DNA of 64,000 nucleotides from Dryococelus australis. Lineage: Eukaryota > Arthropoda > Insecta > Phasmatodea > Phasmatidae. Below are positions 10,380-20,404 of this stretch, piece by piece. The position numbers were made by a program, and so were the translations under genes. Positions within the stretch are counted from its first letter, which is position 1. Every line of letters begins with the position of its first letter. The notes under the pieces are model-generated. The model did not search any database. It had not been told where the DNA came from and was given only the letters and a program-made list of their open reading frames with translations. The DNA lies in contig CM057002.1 in assembly GCA_029891345.1 (NCBI GenBank), forward strand, positions 17,916,295-17,980,294, in the 5' to 3' direction.

Positions 10380-11525
10380 TAAAACATCTTATCATACTAC
10401 CTAAAAACCATGTAACTGTTGAAGCTCTGTTAGACCATTAGCATATCAAGTATTTGCCTGCAGCACATCAGTTGCTGCAATCACTTTTGTCGCAACGATT
10501 CTGGATTCTCTCAGCACGGTCCTTGGTTCGTTCGAGAGTTCTTAAGTGTGTACATTGTTTTAGTTGTCGGCCTGTAAACAATCCCCCATTGATGGGCGAC
10601 TTGCCTTCTGAACGTGTCACATCTGCTGGAACCTTCGAACAGACTGGTGTGGGCTATGCTGGACCTACCATCATAAGACCAAACAAGCTGCGTCGCATGG
10701 TCACCCAGAAAGCCTATCTCTCCATTTTCATCTGTTTGTGACGAAAGCCATATACACTGAGGTTGTTACAGACTTGACCGCTGACAGTTTTGTTGCAGCC
10801 CTTACCCGGTTTGCCTCGTGGAGTGGTTTGTGTGCTCATCTCCACTGTGACTGTGGGACCAATTTCATAGGAGCTTCAAAACAGCTCAGGCGATCTTTCA
10901 AGCAGCTCCTCCGATCTCCACTCCTGAAAAACTTTGTCTTGGCCCATTCAATTAGTTTTCATTCTCTCCCTCCTGCCAGTCCTCGCCAAGGAGGGTTGTG
11001 GGAAGCTGCTGTAAAATTTGCTAAATATCTCAGGCGAGTAATTGGGAACCAAATTCTCACTCTGGAATAATCGATTACGCTCTGTACTAGAGTTGAAGCA
11101 GTCCTCAATTACAGGCCCCTGAGTCCACTGTCTTCAGACCCAAATGACTGCTGCACTCACACCTGGACACTTCCTCATTGGTAGACCTCTGATAGCTGTA
11201 CCAGAGTCCTCTGAAAATAGTGACATATGTTTATTGAGAAGGTGGAAGTTGGTGTGCATTAGCAAACCAGTTTTGGAAGCGATGGTATGGAGAATACCTA
11301 CAGCAGCTGCAACCACGGGGTAAGTGGCAAACCCAACAGCCAGCACTCAAAGTTGGAAATCTTGTTCTTATAGGAGAAGAGCGCTTACCACCCCTTGGCT
11401 GGTGCCTAGCTAGAGTGGTGAACATTCATACTGGAAGAGAAGGTGTGACCAGAGTGGCGGACGTGTGTACCAACAAGGGACAGCTGCATAGGCCAGTACA
11501 CAAGCTGTATCGTCTACCTGCATAA
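10380..11525 (+). pseudogene. pol: BEL/Pao integrase pseudogene with C-terminal domain
   Basis: Encodes the integrase that would insert element cDNA. An HHCC-type zinc region spans about 10425-10565 (LLDH, then CVHCFSCRPV) and contains a TAG at 10439. The core follows: the first catalytic aspartate has become glycine (TGVGYAGP at about 10645-10665, usually with Asp at the third position). A frameshift occurs near 10735. The second motif HCDCGTNFIGA keeps its aspartate and GGLWEAAVK keeps the glutamate. Further frameshifts near 11140 and 11280 precede a well-preserved C-terminal DUF5641-like end (GNLVLIGEERLPPLGW, VTRVADVCT, then VHKLYRLPA and a stop at 11523-11525). Confidence 0.85.
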
Positions 11526-11637
11526 TGAAGTCTGCCAGTGGTGTCGTGTAAATATGTATAGTATCTGTAGCGTGTAAACCTGGGTTGTGACTTGTTGGAC
11601 TGAATCTCGGAGACCTCTGCCAGTCTTAGCGGCGGTA

Positions 11638-12077
11638 TGTTGCGTATTGTGCAATATGCAATCAGACTTGTGTATCCTTCCGCGGAGATCTACTTTCTTC
11701 TATGGCAATGGCGTCTCCGCAAGTAGTTCCTGACGCCAGTGTGATTCAAGATGGTGACGTGGTAAATTCGCCGCGGGCATGTCCGGCTATATAAACGCAT
11801 AATTGTGTGTTTTCATCTCAGTCTATGCTAAACAGTGCTTATTACTTGCATGGCGATATTTATTTTAAAAGGTGCTTGTTTAGAATTGTGTGAACTGTGT
11901 GTAGGTTTAGGGAGTCTATTGTGTTACAACCTGGTTATACAAGCTGCATGTTTGTGAGGGAAAAGGTTGTCTGCACCGGTTCCCCCTACCTTTTTGTTCT
12001 CGATCAATTGAAGGGAATCAGCGAGGAACGAGGCAGTGCATTGTATGTTGCCGTAGAATAAAGAGCTCTTACAAGCA
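11638..12077 (+). repeat. Putative 3' LTR of the BEL/Pao element
   Basis: Begins with TGTTGCGTATTG just after a purine-rich stretch (AGCGGCGG) that could be the polypurine tract. It has a TATA box (GGCTATATAAACG) at about 11790 and a polyadenylation signal AATAAA at about 12058, and ends near TTACA. This is the arrangement expected of an LTR, about 110 bp after the integrase stop. It contains a fragment of about 40 bp of a type B GTTCACGG MITE. Confidence 0.6.
11838..11873 (-). mobile_element. Fragment of a GTTCACGG type B MITE inside the LTR
   Basis: The stretch TTACTTGCATGGCGATATTT followed by ATTTTAAAAGGTG is nearly identical to the right-central part of the type B MITE at 4112-4352 and close to those at 19692-19930 and, inverted, at 22467-22705. 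No TIR is present, so either a fragment was captured or the MITE interior derives from an LTR. Confidence 0.5.
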
Positions 12078-12790
12078 TAATGTTGGTTTATTAATTTAGA
12101 AATCACTGAAGCTTTCAGAAGCATGGTCCTCCGGGCATGATCAGTACGAAAAATGGGTGTTTACCGGGTCCACGTATGCACGCCGTTCGCGTGATCCGAT
12201 GTGGTAAGGGAGTGGCCGTAGCGCGCTTTGTGTCCGACGTGAAATTCCTTTCCGGTGACGGTCGTTCCCCTCGCTGCGAGGCCATAACAGCGGACACTTC
12301 CATGTTGTAACGACCTTCTTATTTCGAAGTCTTTCTCAGAGGTGGTTGGTGCCTGGATTAATACCAACAGCAGACACGCATCACGAAAAATAATCACCTA
12401 GTTGAATAAAACAAAAATAATAGTTTTAATGATTATTTTGTAGCATTTACAGCTTGCGTAATTCTTGAGAGGGTCTAGAACGACTTACTTAATTAGAACC
12501 TACTTGACTAACAACATTTATTTTCGGAATGCTGTTATCGGCAATAATTAAATATATACCTGTGCTGTTTGCGTACATAGTCTCTCTTTGTGTTAGCTCT
12601 GTCTTTGAAATATTTACGTTACCTTCAATTGTCACAAACAGAATAAATAAAGCTTGCACAAGCAGTGCAAAAAACGGATTAAATATTTCTAATCGTTTGA
12701 GTAAGTAACTAAATCAGCACCTGAAATATATGTAGGTTAAAAAAATTTGTCTGATATACAAAACACTTATAGTTTTGACTCAAAACCGAT
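12078..12790. other. No recognisable feature
   Basis: 12120-12350 is CpG-containing and moderately GC-rich. 12370-12790 is AT-rich. Overlapping minus-strand frames at 12115-12397 are short and not recognised. Confidence 0.45.
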
Positions 12791-12965
12791 CTGTTCCATA
12801 AAAGCATTAATTATAGTGGTAATATGTCTATGTTGGTGTTTCCACAGGCACTTACTTCAAATAAGGCGATTGTAAGCCCTACCTAGTGTCTCTCCCCTGC
12901 TATGGCCCCATCTATTGTGCGAATAAAGGTCGGGTCGACCTCGTCTCTTCCCGCGCTCGAACAGT

Positions 12966-13114
12966 CGCGCTGCCTGCACTACTGCTCATCCGCGCTAGCC
13001 AACCCCAGCAGACGCGCTAGTCAAGCAGGACGTAGCTGGGGAGGACAGCTGCCGCCCTTGCGCGCTGCCTGCGCTACTGCTCATCCGCGCTGGCCAGCCC
13101 CAGCAGACGACACC
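12966..13114 (+). repeat. Direct repeat with 95-bp period
   Basis: A GC-rich segment of about 54 bp at 12966-13019 recurs at 13061-13114. Both copies start CGCGCTGCCTGC and include CTACTGCTCATCCGCGCT followed by CCCCAGCAGACG. The duplication lies in the presumed leader of the second BEL/Pao remnant. Confidence 0.85.
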
Positions 13115-13239
13115 AGCTCAGACCTCCACTGTTGACATCCAGGAGTTACACTGAAGTCTAGGTAAATCAGACACTTGGCAGATCTTCCAGTCCCCCATTC
13201 AATCCTACCCACCTGCAATCCTGTCCCGTGTGGCATAAA

Positions 13240-14524
13240 ATGGAGAAAGAACACAAACGTCTCCAAAGACAGCGAGCTGTGTACAAGGGCTCATTGAGTC
13301 GCATACAAGCCTTTGTGTAAAATTATAGCCAATCTCAGAATAGTTGTAAGCTGAAAAGTAGGTTGGATGAACTTTCTACTTTGTGGGCACGTTTTGACGA
13401 AGTCCAATTAATTTTAGAACTAGGCGATGAAGACACTGACCACAGCGAACATAGAGCTGAATTTGAAACCATGTTCCATCGAGTGAATCCGCAGTTAGAA
13501 ACGCTATGAACGAAATGGAATGCTGGAAACCAAACCACAAATGGGAAGCAGCTGCCTACACCCAGTCACAGTTATCTGCATCTCCCAGCAGTAAATTTGC
13601 CCACATTTACTGGTGACTTCACAACCTGGGTACAATTCAGGGATACATTCAAAGGGCTGATTGTTGACAATAAATCTCTGACAGATGTACAGAAACTTTA
13701 CTACCTAATCTCGTCGTTGAAGGACGAAACACATGAATTATTGCAGAATCTGCCTATCTCAAATGATAACTTTGCAGTAGCATGGCAATTGCTAAATACA
13801 CGTTATAACAATCCCAAGCTTGTAGCAACCAAGTATGAACAGAGCTTTTGGCACCTCCTAAGGTCAATAAGGAATCGGGTTCACAGCTAGTTAGTCATGC
13901 CATGCGAAATTTAAATGAAATATCTAGTTTTAAAATTGACATACCACTTCATGAAAATTTTTTAATACATATCTTACTCAATCACATGGATAGTAACACA
14001 CAGAAATAATGGGAGCACGAACCAGCCTCTCGTGAGTTCCCTACATTAGAAGAACTATTAAAATTCTTGGAATAAAGGTGCCAGGCATTAGAACTCATTC
14101 ACTCCAACCAAGGCTCGCGATTTAATACTCCTGCGAACACAACAACAGATCTTAAGGCAAGGCAAGTCAACACCTTCAAACATGCTCACACATTTGGGCA
14201 ATAAATGGGAATCAATGCCCATTCTGTGACGAGAACCACGCTTTTCACAAATGTGGCTTGTTCGCTCAAGCCAGTGTAGACCAGCGATACGAGTGCATGG
14301 TACAGCATAACCTGAGCTTCAACTGCTTGCGAGCATCTCACAACTCCTCTAGATGTCGGTCCAGTAACTGTAAGAGATTCAACAAGCTACGTAATATGTT
14401 ACTACATCATGAAACGAAGGAGGCACAACAAGATAAAAATGAAACAGTCACGGATCTAGGGGACAATGCTGAAACACATCAGTCTGCCACTTCTTGTGCT
14501 ATGTGCAGATACCATAAAAAATAA
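13240..14524 (+). pseudogene. gag: BEL/Pao gag pseudogene (second lineage)
   Basis: Encodes the gag structural protein of a BEL/Pao element. An ATG at 13240 starts MEKEHKRLQRQRAVYKGSL, the usual N-terminal motif of these gags, but it stops after 26 codons. After frame changes, 13597-13890 encodes the central gag domain (LPTFTGDFTTWVQFRDTF, LQNLPISNDNFAVAWQLL, NTRYNNPKLVA). From about 14216 a zinc-finger region follows (CPFCDENHAFHKCGLF, then LSFNCLRASHNSSRCRSSNC), ending at 14524. The fold and order match the first element's gag, but sequence identity is low. Several stops and frame changes make it non-coding. Confidence 0.82.
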
Positions 14525-14755
14525 TGGTGAATAATGCTACCAAGAGAGGAGGGTTTGAATATGGCTTCTCCACCACATACAGCAACTTTCATTGACAATA
14601 CCAACGTCTGCATTGGAGCGCTGTGGCTGAAAGTCAGGCTGTCTGCTCCAGTGCAGTTGCACTCTGTTATTGTTATGGCGACTGCAGTGATAATTGAAAT
14701 AATTGTGATAGCGGTACTTTGAAAGGTAATTATTTAAGAAAATCTAAGTTATTCA

Positions 14756-14992
14756 GGGGGCCACGGTGGCTGAGCAGTTAGTCTGCTCGCCTCCCCACAA
14801 GGCGATCCGGATTCAATCCCCGGCCGGGTCACTCCGGATTTTCGCCGGACGATTCCGTTGGTAGGCGAGTTTTCTCTGGGATCTCCCGTTTCCCCCACCC
14901 TTTCATTCCGGCGCTGCTCCATATTCACCTTAGTCGCCCTTATCGGCTCTCAAGATCTCGATGTTAAGTGCCGTCCAGATCTCTTCACTCAC
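14756..14992 (+). mobile_element. tRNA-derived SINE, full-length copy with target duplication
   Basis: A 237-bp SINE. The head carries a Pol III A box (GTGGCTGAGCAGTTAGT) and B box (GGATTCAATCCCC) with tRNA spacing, followed by a body with CCGGATTTTCGCCGG and GGGATCTCCCGTTTCCCCC and a CACTCACTC tail. It is flanked by 13-bp direct repeats, TCTAAGTTATTCA at 14743-14755 and TCTAACTTATTCA at 14993-15005. This is the expected signature of LINE-mediated insertion. Two partial relatives are at 690-780 and 19931-20125. Confidence 0.88.
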
Positions 14993-15212
14993 TCTAACTT
15001 ATTCATGGTTCATCACATCTCTTACAAATGCATTATAAAAACTATTCCTTTAACGGCAGCTCCTAGGTATAAACCAAATTTATAACCATGTTATTTCTGT
15101 CGATACAATTTGGTCGTTAGGTAAGCATGTTTCAAGCTAACTGAAAATCTGGTTTCTTTCCCATATTGATGGGGGTGACTTGGTTTCTCAGCGAGGTTGT
15201 CGGAGGCACTAT

Positions 15213-15871
15213 TGACTGTTCACGGTAAAGTGAGCACTTTCCAAGGTCCTGGTACATTTTGCCGTTTAGCCAATTTCTATATTTCCGCCACTTGTTAATT
15301 CTATTATTTCCATGTGATTAATAAACACGCTGTACATTACATTGCTCCCAAAGGTTAACGTCTGATGCCGCAATAAAATGTATTTTGTCAGTGGTTAGTG
15401 CCTTTTGGATTTGAAATTTTCTTTGTTGTTCAGAACAAAACTCGCAAGGACAACAAAACTCGAATAAAGACTATTCGACTAGTTTTTAACATGACCTCAC
15501 AAGAACACCGCAGAGCAGTAAAAATGATATTACTAACGATAGAATTTATTTTTTTTTATAGCCGCTCAAAGGGACATGAATGTTTGTAAATCCTTTTATA
15601 CGATAAAGGACATTTGATTGGGTTAATATCAGCTCAGATCTCCATTGGTTGATGACCGGCCAATAATGAGCGCTGTAAAGTACAGGGTAGTGTCCGGTGT
15701 GGTATGGACCAATAGGACGATGGTGAGGTCTAACACAGACATCAACAGAACCGGTGTTCTTGCAGTAGTGGATATAGGTGACTCACTTCTAATTTGTCAT
15801 AAGTGCCGGTAAATGTGTGCAGACCTCAATGTGTTAAAAGTGCTCACTTTACCGCGAACATCTTATGTTTG
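15213..15871 (+). mobile_element. GTTCACGG-family element, type C (long form)
   Basis: About 660 bp bounded by the family TIRs (CTGTTCACGGTAAAGTGAGC on the left, TGCTCACTTTACCGCGAACA on the right). The first 180 bases are a diverged type B interior (TGATTAATAAACAC and GTTAACGTCTGATG align with type B). The remaining interior of about 450 bp is unique in the window and holds only short open frames. It could be a longer ancestor of type B or a type B copy with an insertion. Confidence 0.7.
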
Positions 15872-15904
15872 AGATGCATGTAGTGGAGTAACAATAAGTG
15901 TTAA

Positions 15905-16230
15905 AGGCGGTTCACGATAAAGTGAGCACTTTTGAAACCAACCTTAGGAAAAAAGTCACTGCCCGTACCTGCGTATACTTTGTGGGCGCACCGAGTGGCA
16001 TGCGCCCAGTTCCATATCTTAACGTCAAATAAAAAATGTTTGGTAACAATTTTTGATTAGTTAAATGACTTCTTTCACTTTCGCTTTTTTTTAAATGCAT
16101 CGAAGTGTAAAAATTTAGCATATTTGTAAAATATTTACTTTTCTAATAATTTCACAGTTTCACATGACCGACGCATGAATAAAGATCTTAAGCAGGACTT
16201 TCAAAAGTCAATTTACAGTGAACAGTCTAT
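15905..16230 (-). mobile_element. GTTCACGG-family MITE, type A, internally deleted copy
   Basis: It starts GGTTCACGATAAAGTGAGCA with the same subterminal ACCAACCTTAGG block as copy 1, and ends with a mutated TIR (TTACAGTGAACAGTCTATA). It is about 90 bp shorter than full copies because the segment after the GCATGAATAAAG block is missing. It lies only 34 bp after the type C element. Confidence 0.78.
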
Positions 16231-16290
16231 ACCTACTTCGGTCTTGGCTGCTTGGCCTTAATAAATTCATAAAACAATCACAACCGCATT

Positions 16291-16605
16291 TTCATAAGAT
16301 TGCCATGCGCCGGTCAAGTGAAACTCTGGAGTTATTAAGAAAGTAAACATTTTACAAATGTACTTATTATGACACTTAAATGCATTTAAAAAACAGAAAG
16401 CAAAAGAAACTATTTCAGTAGTCACAAATGTTTACATGACACTTTCAATTCAACGTTAAGACATGTGAATACTTTCCCTCCGTGGTTACCAACTTTATTA
16501 CGTGCTTGCCAGTCACTGTAACCGCCAAAATGTATGCAGGCAGTGGCAGTTACATTTTTCAAAAGTTTATTTTAAAAGTGCTAAAATAAGCGTGAACAGT
16601 GTATA
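16291..16605 (+). mobile_element. GTTCACGG-family MITE, type A, truncated copy
   Basis: Colinear with the last 315 or so bases of copies 2 and 3: TTGCCATGCGCCGGTCAAG, then the CCAACTTTATTACGTGC block, and the right TIR GCGTGAACAGTGTATAG. The left TIR and about 100 bp are absent. With the copy at 15905-16230 it forms an inverted pair separated by 60 bp. Confidence 0.72.
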
Positions 16606-16619
16606 GTTACCGTGCGGCA

Positions 16620-17190
16620 GGCTTGCGCTCTCTACGCCATGTTCCTTCTAAGGTCCACAGCTGACGAGAGAACTCGAACATATCTGACGGTTACCGAACG
16701 TGAATCGCGGCCTGAGCGCCAAGACGCAAGTGTAGTTTCAATGGGCAATAATATTCTCGGTCGTTATTAACATCCGGTAAACGCGCCTGTGTCAACAATT
16801 TGCAGTTTGCCGGAAGCTCCAGAATTGGTAGGAACCCCCGACGCCGCAGTATGCATAGCGAACTCCATTAACGACTCGAGGCGGCGAAATCACGAGCAGT
16901 AATATACAACCCCCTGGCCACCGCCTCCCTACCCCACCTACCTAAATAATGGAACGGTCCCCTTATTAAGACGTCGCCCTCGCCGGGGTCCTTAATTGCG
17001 TCGCTCGGGTGAGTAGTCGATAAGGCGCTCGTTCGCAAGCCGGCGGCATGGCGCGGTAAACCCTACGGAAGTGAGCTCGCGGCTGACAATTCCTTGATAC
17101 TGTACGATCCATTTTGACCCAAAACACAGAACACATGAGAATACAGATGTGCAACACCCGCTTAACCCGTTCGGTCGCATATTAATTTCC
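16620..17190. other. CpG-rich segment, no gene recognised
   Basis: A block of roughly 570 bp distinctly richer in G+C and in CpG than its surroundings, for example GACGTCGCCCTCGCCGGGG near 16972. Open frames are short and overlap on the minus strand. It could be a promoter-type CpG cluster or the GC-rich part of an unknown repeat. Confidence 0.4.
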
Positions 17191-17208
17191 AAGTTCAAGC
17201 GTTGAGAT

Positions 17209-18272
17209 CAGTGGCAGCTGGTGACTTTTGAAACTGGGAGGTCTATAGCGATCCTAACTCATATCATTACAAATATCATTTTTTAAATAGGCACAGTGAT
17301 AAATATATTGCGTACGACAGGCTTAAGTAAGTGTAGCTTATGTAGATAAATATAGAAAATAAGTGTGGTTGTTTGAAAAAAATGTATCATCGCCCGATTT
17401 GTAATGGTCAACACACTGTGGCCGCTGGTTCAGATCTAATCACTACCACAGGTATGTATTTGTTTTCAGTTTGTTTAGGTTATATGCCTTCCAACTAGTA
17501 TCTACATGGTGTGGTGCATTACACGAGACGACGAGAGATATCATAATAATACCAATTCTACCATAATAATGAGTATAATAACTTAAATATACTAAAACAA
17601 ATATTTTTAAAACCAAATACTAATTTACATAGCCTACAGTACACACAAAGCTCATGTCAAATTTAAATTAGAGGATGAAAGTGGCATATCTTGATTAATA
17701 TATTTGTAAACAAAATCCATTCGTCAACCTGTACGCGCTAACTGGAAATGTATATTCACCTTACCAAGCAATGCAAATTTTATGGCATTTTTTATATGTT
17801 GCGAACATGATTTATGTCTTTTAACTTTGTCTCCCAAATGTTTTAAATCTTTTGCCCCATTGACAGTCCATTCAAGATCAATAGGTTTTATTAGCAAAAA
17901 AAAAAATTAAACAAAACAACACATTTCCAACTTCACACCCGCACAGCCAGTCCGTGAAATTCTATGTACTTACGTCGAATTTTCTCGTACACGAACCATT
18001 TACTACCTTGGCTTTATTGTTGAATTATATTTAACTGTGGCCTTGCTTGTCCCAGATTCTGTAGCTCTAGTTTATTCTCGTAATTGGAAATCTTTGTCGT
18101 AATAAGGTTTAAAATGTTACTCGCCGAATTAACAATTATTTACAAGTTTACACAACACGACGTGAATAACAATTCAACCCTGCTTCTGACCATTGCTCAT
18201 AGCTCATTATTAATTAACAATAAACTTATTCAGAGTATTACACACTATATTTGAAGCTCACGCGAGTTTGAA

Positions 18273-18338
<66 letters not shown>

Positions 18339-18370
18339 ATATCGTTATATATATATATATATATATATCG

Positions 18371-18462
<92 letters not shown>

Positions 18463-18946
18463 CTAAATAAATACAAGCATTGTTAAGAAATGTGTTTAAC
18501 AACTGAAAAAGAGTGGAGCGCGAAAGTGTGTTTCTAAAATATGTAGTTTTGGTAGCTTTGTCAAGTTCCAGGAAACCATTTTGTTTTTTGTTTGAACAGG
18601 GGCGCGCCCAGCTCTCTCCGATTTACAGCATGCGATTGGCTGAAAAGGGCCGAGCCCCTGAAGTCTTCCCTCCCTCCCGTCGCACCCCTAGTCTTATGTT
18701 ACGGTCATCTCTCTCTACTAGCTCTACCCACTTCGGGGCGAAGAATCTGCCGTCCCACCACTCGATATTTCCAAAAACATTTCTCGCGTGACAAGAGTCT
18801 CGCCCATCTCAAAAACACTGGATGCGAAATAACCTCCGTATTCGAATGCAGTATTATTTACTGAGTAGCAGATAAGTAGAGGTATCCGTTCTGAGATTTT
18901 ATTAGGAGGGCTGCGCCCCGCAGCCCTACCTCAACAGCCGCCACTG
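17209..18946. mobile_element. Non-autonomous hAT-type element with 8-bp target duplication
   Basis: The element is 1738 bp. The left end starts CAGTGGCAGCTG and the right end is the near-perfect inverse, CAGCCGCCACTG. It is flanked by identical 8-bp repeats GTTGAGAT at 17201-17208 and 18947-18954. Both the CAGTGGCGG-type TIR and the 8-bp duplication are diagnostic of the hAT superfamily. I find no transposase coding sequence. The interior is AT-rich with a large TA microsatellite and a GC-richer stretch near the right end. Confidence 0.88.
18274..18461 (+). repeat. Long (TA)n microsatellite with periodic CGTT interruptions
   Basis: About 188 bp of TA repeats broken into blocks by ATCGTT units at several points, so a higher-order pattern overlies the dinucleotide repeat. 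It lies inside the hAT element at 17209-18946. Confidence 0.95.
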
Positions 18947-18954
18947 GTTGAGAT

Positions 18955-19691
18955 TACGTAATTTTTTTCCCATACGCTGCACTTGTTTTCAGCCACTTGC
19001 TTTGCAGCCAGTGAACTGCGTGCTCAGTATCAGCGTCGACCAATCATGTCGAAGAGGCATAGAAAATTCTACAACTCAGAATAGCCAGAAGGTAGGACTA
19101 TTAAGAGGAGCGTGAACCTGCGCTTCCAAGGTCAAGAAGCGAGGGAGCGATACGGGCGACACTAACACGCACGCCTAGCGCCTCATCGCTCCTACGCGCA
19201 AGGCGTGCAGTATTTCCGTCGTGGTACTGTACTGCGCAAATGGTATATGTAACAATGGGGTTTTATTACACGCGATGAAAGACCACATATTAAACTACGC
19301 CTGTATATTTGTACTTTTCTCTTGCTGCTTATGGAAACTGCATAGGCAAGCTTTAGAAATTCTATATTTGACCATTTTACGCGAATTTTTTTCTCCGACA
19401 ATACACTTAATATGTTAAAAGTAAAAACATAGAGGTATAGATAATTTTTTTTTTTTTTTTTCAGTAAAACTTAGTGTTTACAGAACATATATTCACCGAG
19501 CTACGCGAATACGCGCAAACAACGATTTCACAAAAGATGTTCTGGTTCACACCCCTCTTAAGATTTATGGTTGTTGCAATGAAAGATATACTTGGCCCTG
19601 CGTACATTGAGCAGCTTCGATTAATATGAAGAAAATTGGAAATTACATGCGTCCAAGTGCTAAGCTCTGAGCATTCTCAACTAAAGTGGTT
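18955..19691. other. No recognisable feature
   Basis: Short open frames only. A run of 20 or so T residues near 19446-19463. No repeat or RNA gene recognised. Confidence 0.45.
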
Positions 19692-19930
19692 ATAGGTTAT
19701 TCACGGTAAAGTGAGCACTTTTGAAAGTCCTCTAATTTGGAATAATAGTCAATAAATATATTTTATTGTAGCCTTAGACGTTAACTTCCTGGTGCGGTGG
19801 GATATACACACTATGTTTATTACTTACACGGCAATATTTATTTTAAAAATTTGTTGAAGGATAAAAAATGGCTGAAAGAAAAAAGTAACTAGGGCCTCAA
19901 AAGTGCTCACTTGACCGTGAACTGCCTATA
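19692..19930 (-). mobile_element. GTTCACGG-family MITE, type B, copy 2
   Basis: 239 bp with both TIRs (TATAGGTTATTCACGGTAAA on the left, ACCGTGAACTGCCTATA on the right) and the type B interior, same orientation as 4112-4352. The right end is directly followed by the 3' tail of a SINE on the minus strand, so one inserted next to or into the other's target. Confidence 0.85.
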
Positions 19931-20125
19931 TAATGAATGAGTGAGTGAAGAGATTTGGGTGGCTCTTAACAGCGAGGTCCCGAGAGCCGATGAGGGTGAT
20001 TGAAGTGAACAAGGTGCGGCGCCGGAATGTAGAGGCGGGGGAAACGGGAGATCCCCGAGTAAACCCGCCGACCAACGGCATCGTCCAGCACGATTCCCAC
20101 GTGCGAAAATCCGGTGGGGAGACTA
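19931..20125 (-). mobile_element. tRNA-derived SINE, 5'-truncated copy
   Basis: The reverse complement reads like the body of the SINE at 14756-14992: CCGGATTTTCGC, GGGATCTCCCGTTTCCCCC, ATCGGCTCTCGGGACCTCG, CTTCACTCACTCATTCATT. The tRNA head is missing. It has about 15 extra bases (ACGTGGGAATCGTGC) relative to that copy, so two SINE subfamilies may exist. The 3' tail abuts the MITE at 19930. Confidence 0.8.
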
Positions 20126-20404
20126 TAATAAAGTCACAATGTTTTAAATAAACACATTTCGAATACTGGACATCGTGCGCAAATTAATATTTTCAGTTTT
20201 ACAGCTGCGCTTTTTAGTTTCGTGTAGAATTCTTTTTATTAGGGTTTTTATTTATACATCGACTTTATGTACCGGGATCGACACCCAGTGCCTCCACCAC
20301 TGTTATAAATTGACTTTATGTCAATTTATACGTGAAATTATATTAACTTTATGGGCTGTTATTCATGATGGGAGCTGCTAACTTATGATGGTAAAGCACT
20401 GAGG

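Larger units (their letters stand above)
5596..12077 (+). mobile_element. Degenerate BEL/Pao LTR retrotransposon
   Basis: An almost complete element in plus orientation. In order: a 5' LTR-like segment, gag (6384-7524), aspartic protease (about 7567-7833), reverse transcriptase (about 8200-9300), RNase H (about 9480-9990), integrase with C-terminal domain (about 10380-11525) and a 3' LTR-like segment. The order and motifs are those of the BEL/Pao superfamily. The copy is dead: gag has two in-frame stops, RT, RNase H and integrase carry several stops and frameshifts, and the RT and integrase active sites are damaged. From 8414 to 10741 the frame is constant apart from four stops, suggesting moderate rather than very old age. 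Confidence 0.9.
12800..14530 (+). mobile_element. Second BEL/Pao retrotransposon remnant (5' part with gag)
   Basis: A different BEL/Pao lineage from the element at 5.6-12.1 kb. Only the leader and gag are recognisable. The gag N-terminus has a typical family start (KRLQRQRAVYKGSLSRI). Nothing recognisable as protease or RT follows, and the complete SINE begins at 14756. The leader at 12960-13120 contains a direct repeat. Confidence 0.7.

Noticed and set aside
16620..17190. CpG-rich segment as a promoter of a host gene
   Set aside because: No exon or open frame with a recognisable product follows on either strand. Kept only as a composition feature.
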